The translations under genes were made by a program, and so were the position numbers. Below, in pieces: positions 1 through 5,820 of a stretch of DNA of 9,347 nt. The notes under the pieces are model-generated. The model had not been told where the DNA came from. It saw only the letters and a list, made by a program, of their open reading frames with translations, and did no database searches. The DNA lies in the NCBI GenBank assembly GCA_946885425.1, contig CAMPGJ010000033.1:1-9347 (forward strand), read 5' to 3'. Within the stretch, counting starts at the first letter, position 1. Each line of letters begins with the position of its first letter. Source of the DNA: an uncultured bacterium (GTDB taxonomy: Bacteria > Patescibacteria > Microgenomatia > Levybacterales > UBA12049).

Positions 1-1394
1 GTTTGTACGAGGATCATGTTGGTGCTGCCGGATTCGCCGAAGGGCATACCAGCAGAAATGAGGTATTTCTGTCCTTTAACAAGACTCTTGACTGCATTTT
101 TTTGAGCTAATTCGCGTGCCTGTATGAGCATGTCATCAAATCCACGGGTAGCACGGATCAGGTGAGGATAAACACCCCATGAAAAACAAAGTCTTCTGAT
201 AGTCTCAGGACTCATAGAAGCGACAACAATAGGCTGACGATGTCTGTGACGTGAGATACGGCGCGCGGTAACACCACTGTGCGTAAAAGCAATAATCAGG
301 CTCGATCCGGTCTGATCTGCTACTTGGCCAACGTGTTCACTGATGGCATTTTCTGTGGTGCCTTCTTCTTTGTATTCATAGGGTTTGACCCATTTGTTGG
401 CCTCATCGATAATCTTTGCCATGGTTTCTACTGTTTCTACCGGGAATTTACCCTCTGCTGTCTCTGCGGATAACATGACTGCATCTGTTTTGTCTAAAAT
501 AGCGTTGGATACATCTGTCACTTCGGCGCGGGTCGGCATAGGCTTGGACACCATAGATTCAAGCATCTGTGTGGCTGTAATAACAGGTTTGGCATGTTTG
601 ATACATAAATCAATTAATTGCTTCTGGATATGTGGAACTTTGGCGAGGGGTACTGCCAGACCCAGATCTCCACGGGCGACCATCATCCCGTCTGATACGC
701 TCAGGATATCCTCTGCGTTCTCTACCCCATTGGCTGTCTCAATCTTGGCAATGAGCATCATCTTGGAATCTTCGGGGAGTAATGTCTTGACTGAGATAAC
801 ATCACGGCGTGTCTGAACAAAGGAGATAGCAAGAGCATCTGCTCCATTTTTGACCATCATGCGGATACCTTCTTTATCTTTGTCTGATACACCAGTTGTA
901 CTCAGTGAAATTCCCTCAGCAGAGAAGCCTTTCTTTGATTTCAAGTGTCCACCTACGAGGACAATCGTCTCAACAGTGTCCTTCACACGCTTATCAACTA
1001 CTAATTTAATCGTCCCATCATCGATAAATACTTCTGCCCCAGGTTCGAGAATATTGATAATTGAAGGATGATTGAGCCCGCATCCGTTCTCATCTCCTAT
1101 CTCAATTTCTTTGGAAAGAATAAAACGCTGACCTTTTTGCAAAACTGTATCCGGCTTCATAGGTGTTATGCGGATTTTGGGACCAGGAAGATCACCCATA
1201 ATAGCCAATGGCTTACCCAATTCCAGTTCGGCCTGACGTATCCATCGAGAACGCTCCTCTACTTCATCAGGTGTAGCATGAGAAAGATTGATACGGAATA
1301 CATCAACGCCAGCTTTTGCCAGCGCCAGAATATCATCCGCTGAATGTGAAGCGGGTCCGATCGTTGCTACTATTTTTACGTGTTGTTGTCTCAT
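1..1394 (-). CDS. pyk: Pyruvate kinase, 3' end cut by window edge
   Basis: Pyruvate kinase transfers phosphate from phosphoenolpyruvate to ADP, giving pyruvate and ATP in the cytoplasm (last step of glycolysis). I translated 464 residues from ATG at 1394 down to the window edge. The N-terminal barrel strand has FRINLSH (33-39), which carries the conserved Arg and Asn. GDLPGPKIR (67-75) starts the B domain. AKIE (216-219) holds the catalytic Lys217, RGDLG (241-245) a metal ligand, and ATQMLESM (274-281) the catalytic Thr275, followed by PTRAEVTDVSNAILD. The usual MLSGET is MLSAET here. The C-terminal domain ends near GSTNMILVQT, which resembles the family's last strand, so probably only a few residues are missing. 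The start lies 81 bases after the yraN stop, with an octamer array between them. I see no Shine-Dalgarno sequence and no convincing promoter of its own (only TATAGC, 10 bases before ATG), so co-transcription with yraN is possible. Identification is certain. Confidence 0.97.
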   Translation of the reverse strand, partial: MRQQHVKIVATIGPASHSADDILALAKAGVDVFRINLSHATPDEVEERSRWIRQAELELGKPLAIMGDLPGPKIRITPMKPDTVLQKGQRFILSKEIEIGDENGCGLNHPSIINILEPGAEVFIDDGTIKLVVDKRVKDTVETIVLVGGHLKSKKGFSAEGISLSTTGVSDKDKEGIRMMVKNGADALAISFVQTRRDVISVKTLLPEDSKMMLIAKIETANGVENAEDILSVSDGMMVARGDLGLAVPLAKVPHIQKQLIDLCIKHAKPVITATQMLESMVSKPMPTRAEVTDVSNAILDKTDAVMLSAETAEGKFPVETVETMAKIIDEANKWVKPYEYKEEGTTENAISEHVGQVADQTGSSLIIAFTHSGVTARRISRHRHRQPIVVASMSPETIRRLCFSWGVYPHLIRATRGFDDMLIQARELAQKNAVKSLVKGQKYLISAGMPFGESGSTNMILVQ

Positions 1395-1403
1395 AATAAC
1401 GAG

Positions 1404-1465
1404 GGCTATATGGCTAAATGGCTATATGGTTCTTTAACCATTCGACCATCCAACTATGTAACCAT
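1404..1465 (-). repeat. Octamer tandem array between yraN and pyk
   Basis: On the minus strand this reads as 8-base units: ATGGTTAC, ATAGTTGG, ATGGTCGA, ATGGTTAA, then a 6-base break (AGAACC), then ATATAGCC, ATTTAGCC, ATATAGCC. The two halves are roughly inverted to each other and meet at ATGGTT-AAAG-AACCAT, so the array could fold as a hairpin. It starts about 10 bases after the yraN stop codon and ends about 10 bases before the pyk start. The units are degenerate. The function is unknown. Confidence 0.75.
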
Positions 1466-1475
1466 TTAAAAAATT

Positions 1476-1850
1476 TTAACTTATATTCTCCATGTGTTCT
1501 ATCTCTGTTGTTCCGTTGCGATAATTTAATTGTACTCCTACGGCGTCGATTCTCATCAGGTCAGGATATTTTGGATATTTCAGCTTGTAAAACTGAGCCG
1601 TCTTAATAAGTGTCTTGAGCTTCCAAGGTGTTATCGCTTCAAAAGGTGATCCGAACTCCGAAGATGATCTCGTCTTGACTTCGATAAACACCAAACTTTT
1701 CTGCCCTGCCGAAGAATCCAAAGCTACAATATCTATCTCTCCACCCCGTATCCTGAAGTTGCGCTCAATTATCGTAAACCCTTTTTTCTTTAAATACTCA
1801 CAAGCCAGCTCCTCACCCTTTTTCCCCTCTTCCTGACGGTTTGCTGACAT
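1476..1850 (-). CDS. yraN: YraN/UPF0102-family endonuclease-like protein
   Basis: This is a 124-residue cytoplasmic protein of the UPF0102 (YraN) family, a restriction-endonuclease-like fold of unsettled function, often suggested to act in DNA repair or processing. The N-terminal helix GKKGEELACEYLKKKGF (9-25) is followed by the nuclease-like core: GGEIDIVA (36-43, Glu38 and Asp40) and LVFIEVKTR (53-61, Glu57 and Lys59). This is the D-x(n)-E-x-K arrangement of metal-dependent nucleases. A later RIDAVGVQ strand (100-107) is also typical. The length is normal for the family. In many bacteria yraN lies near rplS, as it does here, but a palindromic element separates them. The start is supported by an extended -10 promoter that ends 11 bases upstream. 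There is no Shine-Dalgarno sequence. Family assignment is strong; the biochemical role is inference. Confidence 0.93.
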   Translation of the reverse strand: MSANRQEEGKKGEELACEYLKKKGFTIIERNFRIRGGEIDIVALDSSAGQKSLVFIEVKTRSSSEFGSPFEAITPWKLKTLIKTAQFYKLKYPKYPDLMRIDAVGVQLNYRNGTTEIEHMENIS

Positions 1851-1861
1851 AGCTCTTTTTT

Positions 1862-1890
1862 AGTATAGCACCAAAGAATAAACAAATAAA
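1862..1890 (-). promoter_or_regulatory. Extended -10 promoter of yraN
   Basis: On the minus strand, TGC-TATACT (hexamer at 1867-1862) is an extended -10. A weak -35, TTTATT (1890-1885), lies 17 bases upstream. The -10 ends 11 bases before the ATG at 1850, so the predicted leader is only about 3-5 bases, too short for a Shine-Dalgarno interaction. Confidence 0.6.
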
Positions 1891-1911
1891 CGAATAATCC
1901 AATAAAATAAA

Positions 1912-2009
1912 TAGTCAAAAAAAAAGCCGTCATGCTGGCGGGTCCAGCATCGCTCTGTCTTTCCTAGCTACTTAAAAAATAAGAGATTCTGGACGCGGCC
2001 AGAATGACG
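1912..2009 (-). terminator. Possible rplS terminator formed by the palindromic element
   Basis: Transcription of rplS (minus strand) first meets the hairpin ATTCTGG/CCAGAAT, with TTATTTTTT starting 3 bases after the stem. It then meets a second hairpin, ATGCTGG/CCAGCAT, followed 6 bases later by a run of nine T. The second T-run is strong, but its offset from the stem is longer than in classic intrinsic terminators. Termination is inferred from structure only. Confidence 0.5.
1928..2009. mobile_element. 82 bp paired-palindrome (MITE-like) element, copy 1
   Basis: The element starts with CGTCAT and ends with ATGACG. The left half is the palindrome ATGCTGG-CGGGT-CCAGCAT. The right half is ATTCTGG-ACGCGG-CCAGAAT, in opposite orientation. 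About 27 mostly AT-rich bases separate them. The right half (1981-2010) is repeated base for base, inverted, at 7457-7486. On the minus strand both halves are followed by T-rich sequence: the right half by CTCTTATTTTTT, the left half by GACGGC and nine T. The element may therefore serve as the rplS transcription terminator. There is no coding capacity, and I found no target-site duplication. Confidence 0.75.
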
Positions 2010-2020
2010 ATAGCACAAAC

Positions 2021-2056
2021 ATTGGATTTTTGTTTATTGGATTATTGGATTATTTA
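2021..2056 (-). repeat. Octamer array fused to the rplS stop codon
   Basis: On the minus strand the sequence from the rplS stop reads AAGTAAAT, AATCCAAT, AATCCAAT, AAACAAAA, ATCCAAT. The TAA stop lies inside the first unit. TAA recurs 4, 12 and 20 bases downstream, so all three frames are stopped. A related array lies on the other side of the palindromic element: a 14-base stretch at 1893-1906 (AATAATCCAATAAA) is the exact reverse complement of 2033-2046. Confidence 0.7.
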
Positions 2057-2341
2057 CTTATGCATAGGTGCACTAAGGTAGGTAAGTTTTGCTCTGCGTG
2101 GTTTTCTTCTTGGTTTTTCGACAACTTCTACTTTTTCAATATTTGGGGAATTAACCGGCCAGATTCTCTCAATGTAGTATTGACCTGACTTTTTTAACAC
2201 AGTGAACATTTTGTTCTCACCACGGCCCCGAATACCGATAACGGTACCTTTGAAAACCTGAATACGGGTCTTCTCACCTTCACGGATTTTCTGGTGAACG
2301 TTGATAACATCTCCTGCTACAAAATCAATTGTTGTTAACAT
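2054..2341 (-). CDS. rplS: 50S ribosomal protein L19 (bL19), short form
   Basis: bL19 is a large-subunit protein at the interface with the 30S subunit. The 95-residue sequence shows the family core: FVAGDVINVHQKIREG (7-22), then RIQVFKGTVIGIRGRG, FTVLKK, the ERIWPVNSPNIEKVEVV block, and the basic tail RRAKLTYL. Typical bacterial L19 has about 115 residues; here the usual N-terminal helix is missing and the segment around KKSGQYYIER is shortened. Small deletions of this kind fit reduced CPR ribosomal proteins (inference). The start at 2341 is fixed by the family N-terminus and by a promoter whose -10 box ends 8 bases upstream, which implies a leaderless or nearly leaderless mRNA. The gene is followed by a stop-linked octamer array and a terminator-like palindromic element. 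Identification is certain. Confidence 0.96.
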   Translation of the reverse strand: MLTTIDFVAGDVINVHQKIREGEKTRIQVFKGTVIGIRGRGENKMFTVLKKSGQYYIERIWPVNSPNIEKVEVVEKPRRKPRRAKLTYLSAPMHK

Positions 2342-2349
2342 ATCTCAAT

Positions 2350-2378
2350 ATTATACTGCAAAACCACCCAAATCTCAA
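2350..2378 (-). promoter_or_regulatory. rplS promoter, leaderless geometry
   Basis: On the minus strand, TTGAGA (2378-2373) and TATAAT (2355-2350) are separated by 17 bases. The ATG begins 8 bases after the -10 box, where a sigma-70 promoter would start transcription. There is no room for a Shine-Dalgarno sequence. Confidence 0.82.
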
Positions 2379-2404
2379 CGGGCAAGTGAGAGAAGAAAAT
2401 TAAA

Positions 2405-2482
2405 GGACAAATTGGACGAATAGACATATAAGACCTATATGGATATTGGATATTGGAAATTGGATATTGGATATTGGATATT
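2405..2482. repeat. Tandem arrays: period ~9 then exact heptamers
   Basis: On the plus strand, 2441-2482 is six perfect-length heptamers: GGATATT twice, GGAAATT once, GGATATT three times. Just before it (2405-2440) is a looser array with period about 9: GGACAAATT, GGACGAATA, GACATATAA, GACCTATAT. The block lies between the 3' end of the 203-residue gene and the rplS promoter. The same heptamer (as ATTGGAT) occurs inverted at 5902-5950. Confidence 0.85.
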
Positions 2483-2520
2483 GGGTTATTACCAGAAGGG
2501 TTAGATGTGAGGGGTAAAGT

Positions 2521-3132
2521 TTACTTTTTAGGGATGGTGGGTGAGGCTTTTAGGATTTGCCATCTTTTTCTTGGGGGTTTTACGCCTGTGGAGGCAATGG
2601 CATCGTGTACTGATCGCTGTTGCAGGTCCTGAGGGAAGGTGTCGATGAGAACTGATCGAACAGCCGCACTTTGGAAACGAGCATTTCTGGCCATCTTCTT
2701 CTCATACCATGCACCATAACTAGGTGTCCTGCTTTGATCTTTGCTTTGAGATTGACGGCTGAACGTGCCATCTTTCTTATACATATTTTTCATCATCTCT
2801 TCTGAGACATAACTATCCCATTGAGGAAATACATCCATTGCTTTAACAGTTTCTATTACTGCTGGCCTAGTACCTTGTACACCGCCTAATGTTCCATCCA
2901 TACGAAAACTTGCCGCTATCTTTTTCTTTTCTTCAGGTAGTGCACGAGCCAGTTGCTTTCCAATTTGAGTTAAACCAGTTTGCAGGATTGTTTGATCTAC
3001 ACCATGTCTCTTGGCTACTTTTGGAAGTATGACATTAAATGGTGGTTGATCATAGAAATTCTGGCCTGCTTCAAGCGTGACAGGACCTTCTATCTGAATA
3101 TATTGCGGCTGATTGCCTTCTCTTCTTTCCAT
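2521..3132 (-). CDS. Unknown 203-residue basic protein, leaderless promoter
   Basis: I do not recognise this protein. It is 203 residues, hydrophilic, with no membrane segment or signal peptide, so it is probably cytoplasmic. Residues about 38-80 look helical (KVAKRHGVDQTILQTGL, then a Lys/Glu-rich helix). A central stretch (126-138) is rich in Ser, Gln and Lys. The C-terminus (188-203) is basic and Pro-rich, ending in PTIPKK, which would suit a nucleic-acid or ribosome contact (inference). Evidence that it is a real gene: a near-consensus promoter (TTGACA, 18 bases, TATAAT) ending 6 bases before the ATG. The start codon sits in the centre of a perfect 16-base palindrome (3124-3139). It has no operon partner: pyrG ends 107 bases upstream, and rplS, downstream, has its own promoter. 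Function unknown. Confidence 0.8.
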   Translation of the reverse strand: MERREGNQPQYIQIEGPVTLEAGQNFYDQPPFNVILPKVAKRHGVDQTILQTGLTQIGKQLARALPEEKKKIAASFRMDGTLGGVQGTRPAVIETVKAMDVFPQWDSYVSEEMMKNMYKKDGTFSRQSQSKDQSRTPSYGAWYEKKMARNARFQSAAVRSVLIDTFPQDLQQRSVHDAIASTGVKPPRKRWQILKASPTIPKK

Positions 3133-3139
3133 GGAAAGA
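3124..3139. promoter_or_regulatory. 16-base perfect palindrome over the start codon
   Basis: TCTTTCCATGGAAAGA is a perfect inverted repeat centred at the start codon of the 203-residue gene. It spans from the last base of the -10 box through codon 3. At a leaderless promoter this covers the predicted transcription start, so it could be an operator or an mRNA 5' hairpin. No binding protein is identified. Confidence 0.5.
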
Positions 3140-3168
3140 TTATAACACTATGAGACCTTATGTGTCAA
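3139..3168 (-). promoter_or_regulatory. Near-consensus promoter of the 203-residue gene
   Basis: On the minus strand, TTGACA (3168-3163, full consensus), an 18-base spacer, and TATAAT (3144-3139, full consensus) preceded by TGT, an extended -10. The ATG follows after 6 bases, so transcription should begin at or next to the start codon. Confidence 0.9.
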
Positions 3169-3183
3169 TTATTAAGGAGTTAT

Positions 3184-3211
3184 GAGATCCTGAAATAAAT
3201 TCAGGATGACG
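3184..3211. repeat. Solo half of the paired-palindrome element
   Basis: GAG, then the hairpin ATCCTGAA-ATAAA-TTCAGGAT, then GACG. The layout (GAG, palindrome, GACG) matches the right halves of the elements at 1928-2009 and 7458-7537, but with a different stem sequence and no partner half. It lies between pyrG and the promoter of the 203-residue gene and may end pyrG transcripts, though no T-run follows on the minus strand. Confidence 0.65.
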
Positions 3212-3215
3212 GTTT

Positions 3216-3246
3216 GACCTAGACCCTATCCCCTATAACCTATCCC
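3216..3246 (-). repeat. Heptamer array containing the pyrG stop codon
   Basis: On the minus strand: GGGATAG, GTTATAG, GGGATAG, GGTCTAG, GTC. The first TAG is the pyrG stop codon. Because the period is 7, successive TAGs fall in frames 0, 1, 2 and 0. The array thus starts inside the last codons of pyrG and ends just before the solo palindrome. Confidence 0.8.
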
Positions 3247-4955
3247 CTTCTTTCGCTGCACGCTTCCATGAAGCCCATGAAGAGGGGGTGTGGATTTAGG
3301 GGGCGGCTTTTGTATTCCGGGTGTCCCTGGGTGCCGACATAGAAGGGATGATCCGGGACTTCGATGATTTCGACGAGTCCTTCTTCTACTGATCTCGCGC
3401 TGATAACCAGACCCTTCTTTTCCAAGTCTTCTGCATATTTATTGTTGAATTCAAAACGGTGGCGGTGACGCTCACTTGTCAGTCCATCAGCTTTAGTGCT
3501 AAATCCTTGGTATTTTTTATACAGGTCGTAAGCTCTTGTGTTTTTCTTCACAAGTGCATCCCATCCTCCAAGCCTCATGGTCCCACCATATGACTTTTTC
3601 CTCATGTGCTCTTTCTGTGATGGGATGATATAGACAACCGGATGTTTGGTTTTTTCATTTACTTCTGTAGAGTTGGCGTCCGTCCACCCAAGCACTGAAC
3701 GGGCAAATGCGACCACTGCGAGCTGCATACCATAACATAGTCCCAAATATGGTATCTTATGCTTCCTAGCGTAATCTGCGGCTGCTATCATGCCCTCTGC
3801 GCCTCTCTCCCCCCACCCTATTGGAACGATGATACCATCAACATCACCGAGTACTTCACGCACACCTTCTGCGCCTTCTCTTTTATCCTCCAAGGCTTTA
3901 GCGACGGCAGACTCAACTTTCTCAGCATCGATCCATTTGGTTTTTACTTCTACACCTGCCTGCCAACTGGAATGATCTATCGCATCAAATAACGCGGCGT
4001 AGGAATCTTTTAATTGATAATCTCCTGTTCCAAAATACTTTCCGATAATAGCTATTTCAACTGTCTTCTTCTTTGGCGCTTTAATTTTCTTCACAAGATT
4101 TTCCCATTCTGCGAGTTTGGGTTTTTTAATCGATAGACCAAATTTTTCCTGAATTCTTTTATCCAATCCTTGTGCATGAAGCATCATAGGGATCTCATAG
4201 ACAGACTCTAAATCAGGATTGGAAATAATATCTTCCGGATGCATATTGCAGAATAAAGCAAATCTATCACGGCGTCTTTTATCCAGATATCTTTCTGAAC
4301 GGGCAATAATAAAATCTGGCTGAATACCCATGGAGTTGAGTGTCCTTACTGAAAGTTGTGTAGGTTTGGTTTTGGGTTCTCCCAAATGCTGTGGAGTAGG
4401 AACATAACTGACGTGCACATGGATGACATCCCCTGGATTCTTTAGTGTCATCATACGGGATGCTTCATAATAAAATACATTCTGATATTCTCCTGCGGTA
4501 CCTCCCATCTCAACGATAACGATATCTGCCTTCTTCTTCTGTCCGGCTGCTTTGATCCTGCGGGTAATTTCATCGGTTATGTGTGGGATGGCCTCTACAT
4601 CTTCACCGTTGTATTCAAATCTGCGCTCTTTTTCTATAACAGTGCTATAGATCTGGCCCATGGTGGTAAAGCTCTCACGGCCCATGTCTTCATGGAGGAA
4701 TTTCTCGTAAGATCCGATATCCATATCCGCTTCTGTCCCATCTTCACAAAGGAATGGGTCACCATGCTCTATAGGATTAATTGTGCCTGCATCGACATTG
4801 AGATAATTTTCAACTTTTATAGGGGCGACTGTATATCCTGCTGACTTGAGGAGAAAAGCGATAGATGCACTGGTGAGTCCTTTTCCTATTCCGGAAATAA
4901 CACCACCTGAAACAAATATATATTTTGTTTTATGAGCTTTCTTTGTATCGGGCAC
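3240..4955 (-). CDS. pyrG: CTP synthase (glutamine-hydrolysing), divergent
   Basis: CTP synthase makes CTP from UTP, ATP and glutamine; it is cytoplasmic and tetrameric in known members. The synthetase domain (about 10-290) has the P-loop SGGVISGIGKG (16-26, Lys25), Mg ligands Asp79 (EDGTEADMD) and Glu149 (VEMGGTAGE), and the UTP-binding EPKTKPTQ (193-200). The amidotransferase domain (about 298-571) has the nucleophile Cys407 in GLCYGMQ and the His545/Glu547 pair in QGHPEYKSRP. Differences from the usual enzyme: KVENYLNVD for K-x-DPY-x-NVD, PIGWGERG for PGGFG-x-RG near the oxyanion hole, and QGHPE for QFHPE. At 571 residues it is slightly longer than E. coli PyrG (545). The start is GTG: the fold begins at residue 11, no later start codon is available, and TATAAT ends 5 bases upstream, so the mRNA should be leaderless. 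All catalytic residues are present. Confidence 0.97.
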   Translation of the reverse strand: MPDTKKAHKTKYIFVSGGVISGIGKGLTSASIAFLLKSAGYTVAPIKVENYLNVDAGTINPIEHGDPFLCEDGTEADMDIGSYEKFLHEDMGRESFTTMGQIYSTVIEKERRFEYNGEDVEAIPHITDEITRRIKAAGQKKKADIVIVEMGGTAGEYQNVFYYEASRMMTLKNPGDVIHVHVSYVPTPQHLGEPKTKPTQLSVRTLNSMGIQPDFIIARSERYLDKRRRDRFALFCNMHPEDIISNPDLESVYEIPMMLHAQGLDKRIQEKFGLSIKKPKLAEWENLVKKIKAPKKKTVEIAIIGKYFGTGDYQLKDSYAALFDAIDHSSWQAGVEVKTKWIDAEKVESAVAKALEDKREGAEGVREVLGDVDGIIVPIGWGERGAEGMIAAADYARKHKIPYLGLCYGMQLAVVAFARSVLGWTDANSTEVNEKTKHPVVYIIPSQKEHMRKKSYGGTMRLGGWDALVKKNTRAYDLYKKYQGFSTKADGLTSERHRHRFEFNNKYAEDLEKKGLVISARSVEEGLVEIIEVPDHPFYVGTQGHPEYKSRPLNPHPLFMGFMEACSERRG

Positions 4956-4960
4956 GATTA

Positions 4961-4989
4961 ATTATACGAAATCAGAAAGTAAGAGTCAA
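4961..4989 (-). promoter_or_regulatory. pyrG promoter, leaderless onto GTG
   Basis: On the minus strand, TTGACT (4989-4984), 17 bases, TATAAT (4966-4961), then 5 bases (TAATC) and the GTG start. Initiation at the G of GTG would need a 5-base discriminator, at the short end of the normal range. No Shine-Dalgarno sequence is possible. Confidence 0.85.
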
Positions 4990-5008
4990 TCGGAAACCGC
5001 ATTACTCG

Positions 5009-5135
5009 CGCCGGATCAGGTTTGTAACCTGATCCAGGATGGTTCAGGCTGAGGGAAGGAGACTGTTGCAAAATCGAACGTTGGGGCATCACCCAACAGA
5101 ACCGTTTCGGAAGCATTTGCAAAATACTTCCGGCG
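5009..5135. repeat. Hairpin-rich intergenic block upstream of pyrG
   Basis: Three hairpins fill this gap. GGATCAGGTT-TGT-AACCTGATCC (5013-5035) is a perfect 10 bp stem. GTTGGG-GCATCA-CCCAAC lies at 5080-5097. CGGAAG, a 13-base loop and CTTCCG lie at 5108-5132. CTGTTG (5063-5068) can pair with CAACAG (5094-5099), which competes with the second hairpin. TTGCAAAAT occurs twice (5066-5074 and 5117-5125). No T-run follows any stem on the minus strand, so none is a classic terminator. It may be an unrecognised repeat family or 3' UTR structure of the 172-residue gene. Confidence 0.55.
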
Positions 5136-5144
5136 AAGAGCGCA

Positions 5145-5663
5145 TTATTCGTCGTGGGTGAGCTTGGCTAGGTGGGTATTTAGTTTTATCACTTCTGATT
5201 CGGTCATTAATGCAAAGCCTTGTTCCTGATCTTCTTTTTCTTTTTTCTTTTGTTCTTCAGGTCCCCTAGAAAAATCTTCATCCGTAATTTTATGGCTAAA
5301 GACTTTATCTTTATGAATATAATATCGCATGGCAATCGGTCTGTTCCTGCCATGTATGTCTTCTTCAAACTGATGAATGGTAAGATAACCCTGATCTACT
5401 GCAGGAGACATACGAATGTGTATAAATTGTCTGGGCATCTCTCCATCTTTTTTCAATGAATATATGGTTGAAACCAACCCTGTTCGCGCCTCAGCTATAC
5501 GAGCTTGCTCGCCCGCCTTAGAACCATACATTGCTGCGGTTTCATCAATATCAACGTTTTTAGGCGGCTTTTCGGAAAGTAGTTGCAAATGAGAAAAAAG
5601 CTTTTGTATGCTCTCTGTAGATGCAGGTCGAATCTCATGTAATCGGGAATGCTCGGCTGACAT
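5145..5663 (-). CDS. Unknown 172-residue protein, leaderless promoter
   Basis: I do not recognise this protein. From ATG at 5663 it has 172 hydrophilic residues, without membrane segments or a signal peptide. The N-terminus (1-40) is helical-looking, and the middle (about 75-125) has alternating strands (RQFIHIRMSP, GYLTIHQFEEDIHG, AMRYYIHKDKVFSHKI) that suggest a small alpha/beta fold. A charged Lys/Glu-rich stretch (133-147) precedes a final helix. The reading frame stays open upstream to 5858, but that longer form would run through a palindromic insertion and into tRNA-Gly. The chosen start is set by TTGACT-17-TATACT ending 6 bases upstream, the same geometry as its neighbours. The downstream gap before pyrG is rich in hairpins, and this is the only complete gene here without a short-period array near its stop. 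Function unknown. Confidence 0.8.
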   Translation of the reverse strand: MSAEHSRLHEIRPASTESIQKLFSHLQLLSEKPPKNVDIDETAAMYGSKAGEQARIAEARTGLVSTIYSLKKDGEMPRQFIHIRMSPAVDQGYLTIHQFEEDIHGRNRPIAMRYYIHKDKVFSHKITDEDFSRGPEEQKKKEKEDQEQGFALMTESEVIKLNTHLAKLTHDE

Positions 5664-5669
5664 AAGGGC

Positions 5670-5698
5670 AGTATAAGGCACCAGTCTTATTGAGTCAA
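5670..5698 (-). promoter_or_regulatory. Promoter of the 172-residue gene, leaderless
   Basis: On the minus strand, TTGACT (5698-5693), 17 bases, TATACT (5675-5670), then 6 bases and ATG. This decides the start of the gene, since a transcript from here cannot contain the upstream ATG codons of the longer open frame. Confidence 0.85.
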
Positions 5699-5705
5699 AC
5701 GTATT

Positions 5706-5820
5706 TGAGCGGGCGATGGAACGGACTGAGCTAGCGAAGGAGTTCGCCTGCAAGCGAAGCGGACAGGGGTGGGGACCCACCATACAAATAACAGTGGAAC
5801 GACGACTGAGCGGGCGATGG
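5706..5820. repeat. Partial duplication of the tRNA-Gly 3' end
   Basis: TGAGCGGGCGATGG occurs at 5706-5719 and again at 5807-5820, where it is the 3' acceptor strand of tRNA-Gly(CCC) plus flanking bases. If the 71 bp insertion and one copy of its flanking 7-base repeat are removed, the two copies lie 23 bases apart. This suggests a small tandem duplication of the tRNA end that was later interrupted. Confidence 0.6.
5724..5794. mobile_element. 71 bp GC-rich palindromic insertion near tRNA-Gly
   Basis: The segment is flanked by direct repeats TGGAACG (5717-5723 and 5795-5801), consistent with a 7 bp target-site duplication. It contains the hairpin GCGAA-GGAG-TTCGC (5734-5747) and a GC-rich stretch, ACAGGGGTGGGGACCCACC. 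All frames crossing it on the minus strand at this point stay open enough to mislead gene callers: it supplies part of the false N-terminus of the 172-residue gene. Mobility is inferred from the flanking repeat. Confidence 0.5.

Noticed and set aside
279..1343. Plus-strand frames opposite pyruvate kinase
   Set aside because: The minus strand gives an unbroken pyruvate kinase with all motifs; the plus-strand frames are short and overlap it fully.
2441..2482. CRISPR array
   Set aside because: Units are 7 bases with no spacers; these are simple tandem repeats, and no cas genes are present.
2580..2771. 63-residue minus-strand frame inside the 203-residue gene
   Set aside because: Shadow frame with no promoter of its own; the main frame has a near-consensus promoter and a full-length open frame.
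3759..4844. Plus-strand frames opposite pyrG
   Set aside because: They are antisense to a certain gene, have no start signals, and their compositions mirror the pyrG codons.
5013..5035. Intrinsic terminator for the 172-residue gene
   Set aside because: The stem is perfect, but no T-run follows on the minus strand and it is over 100 bases past the stop codon.
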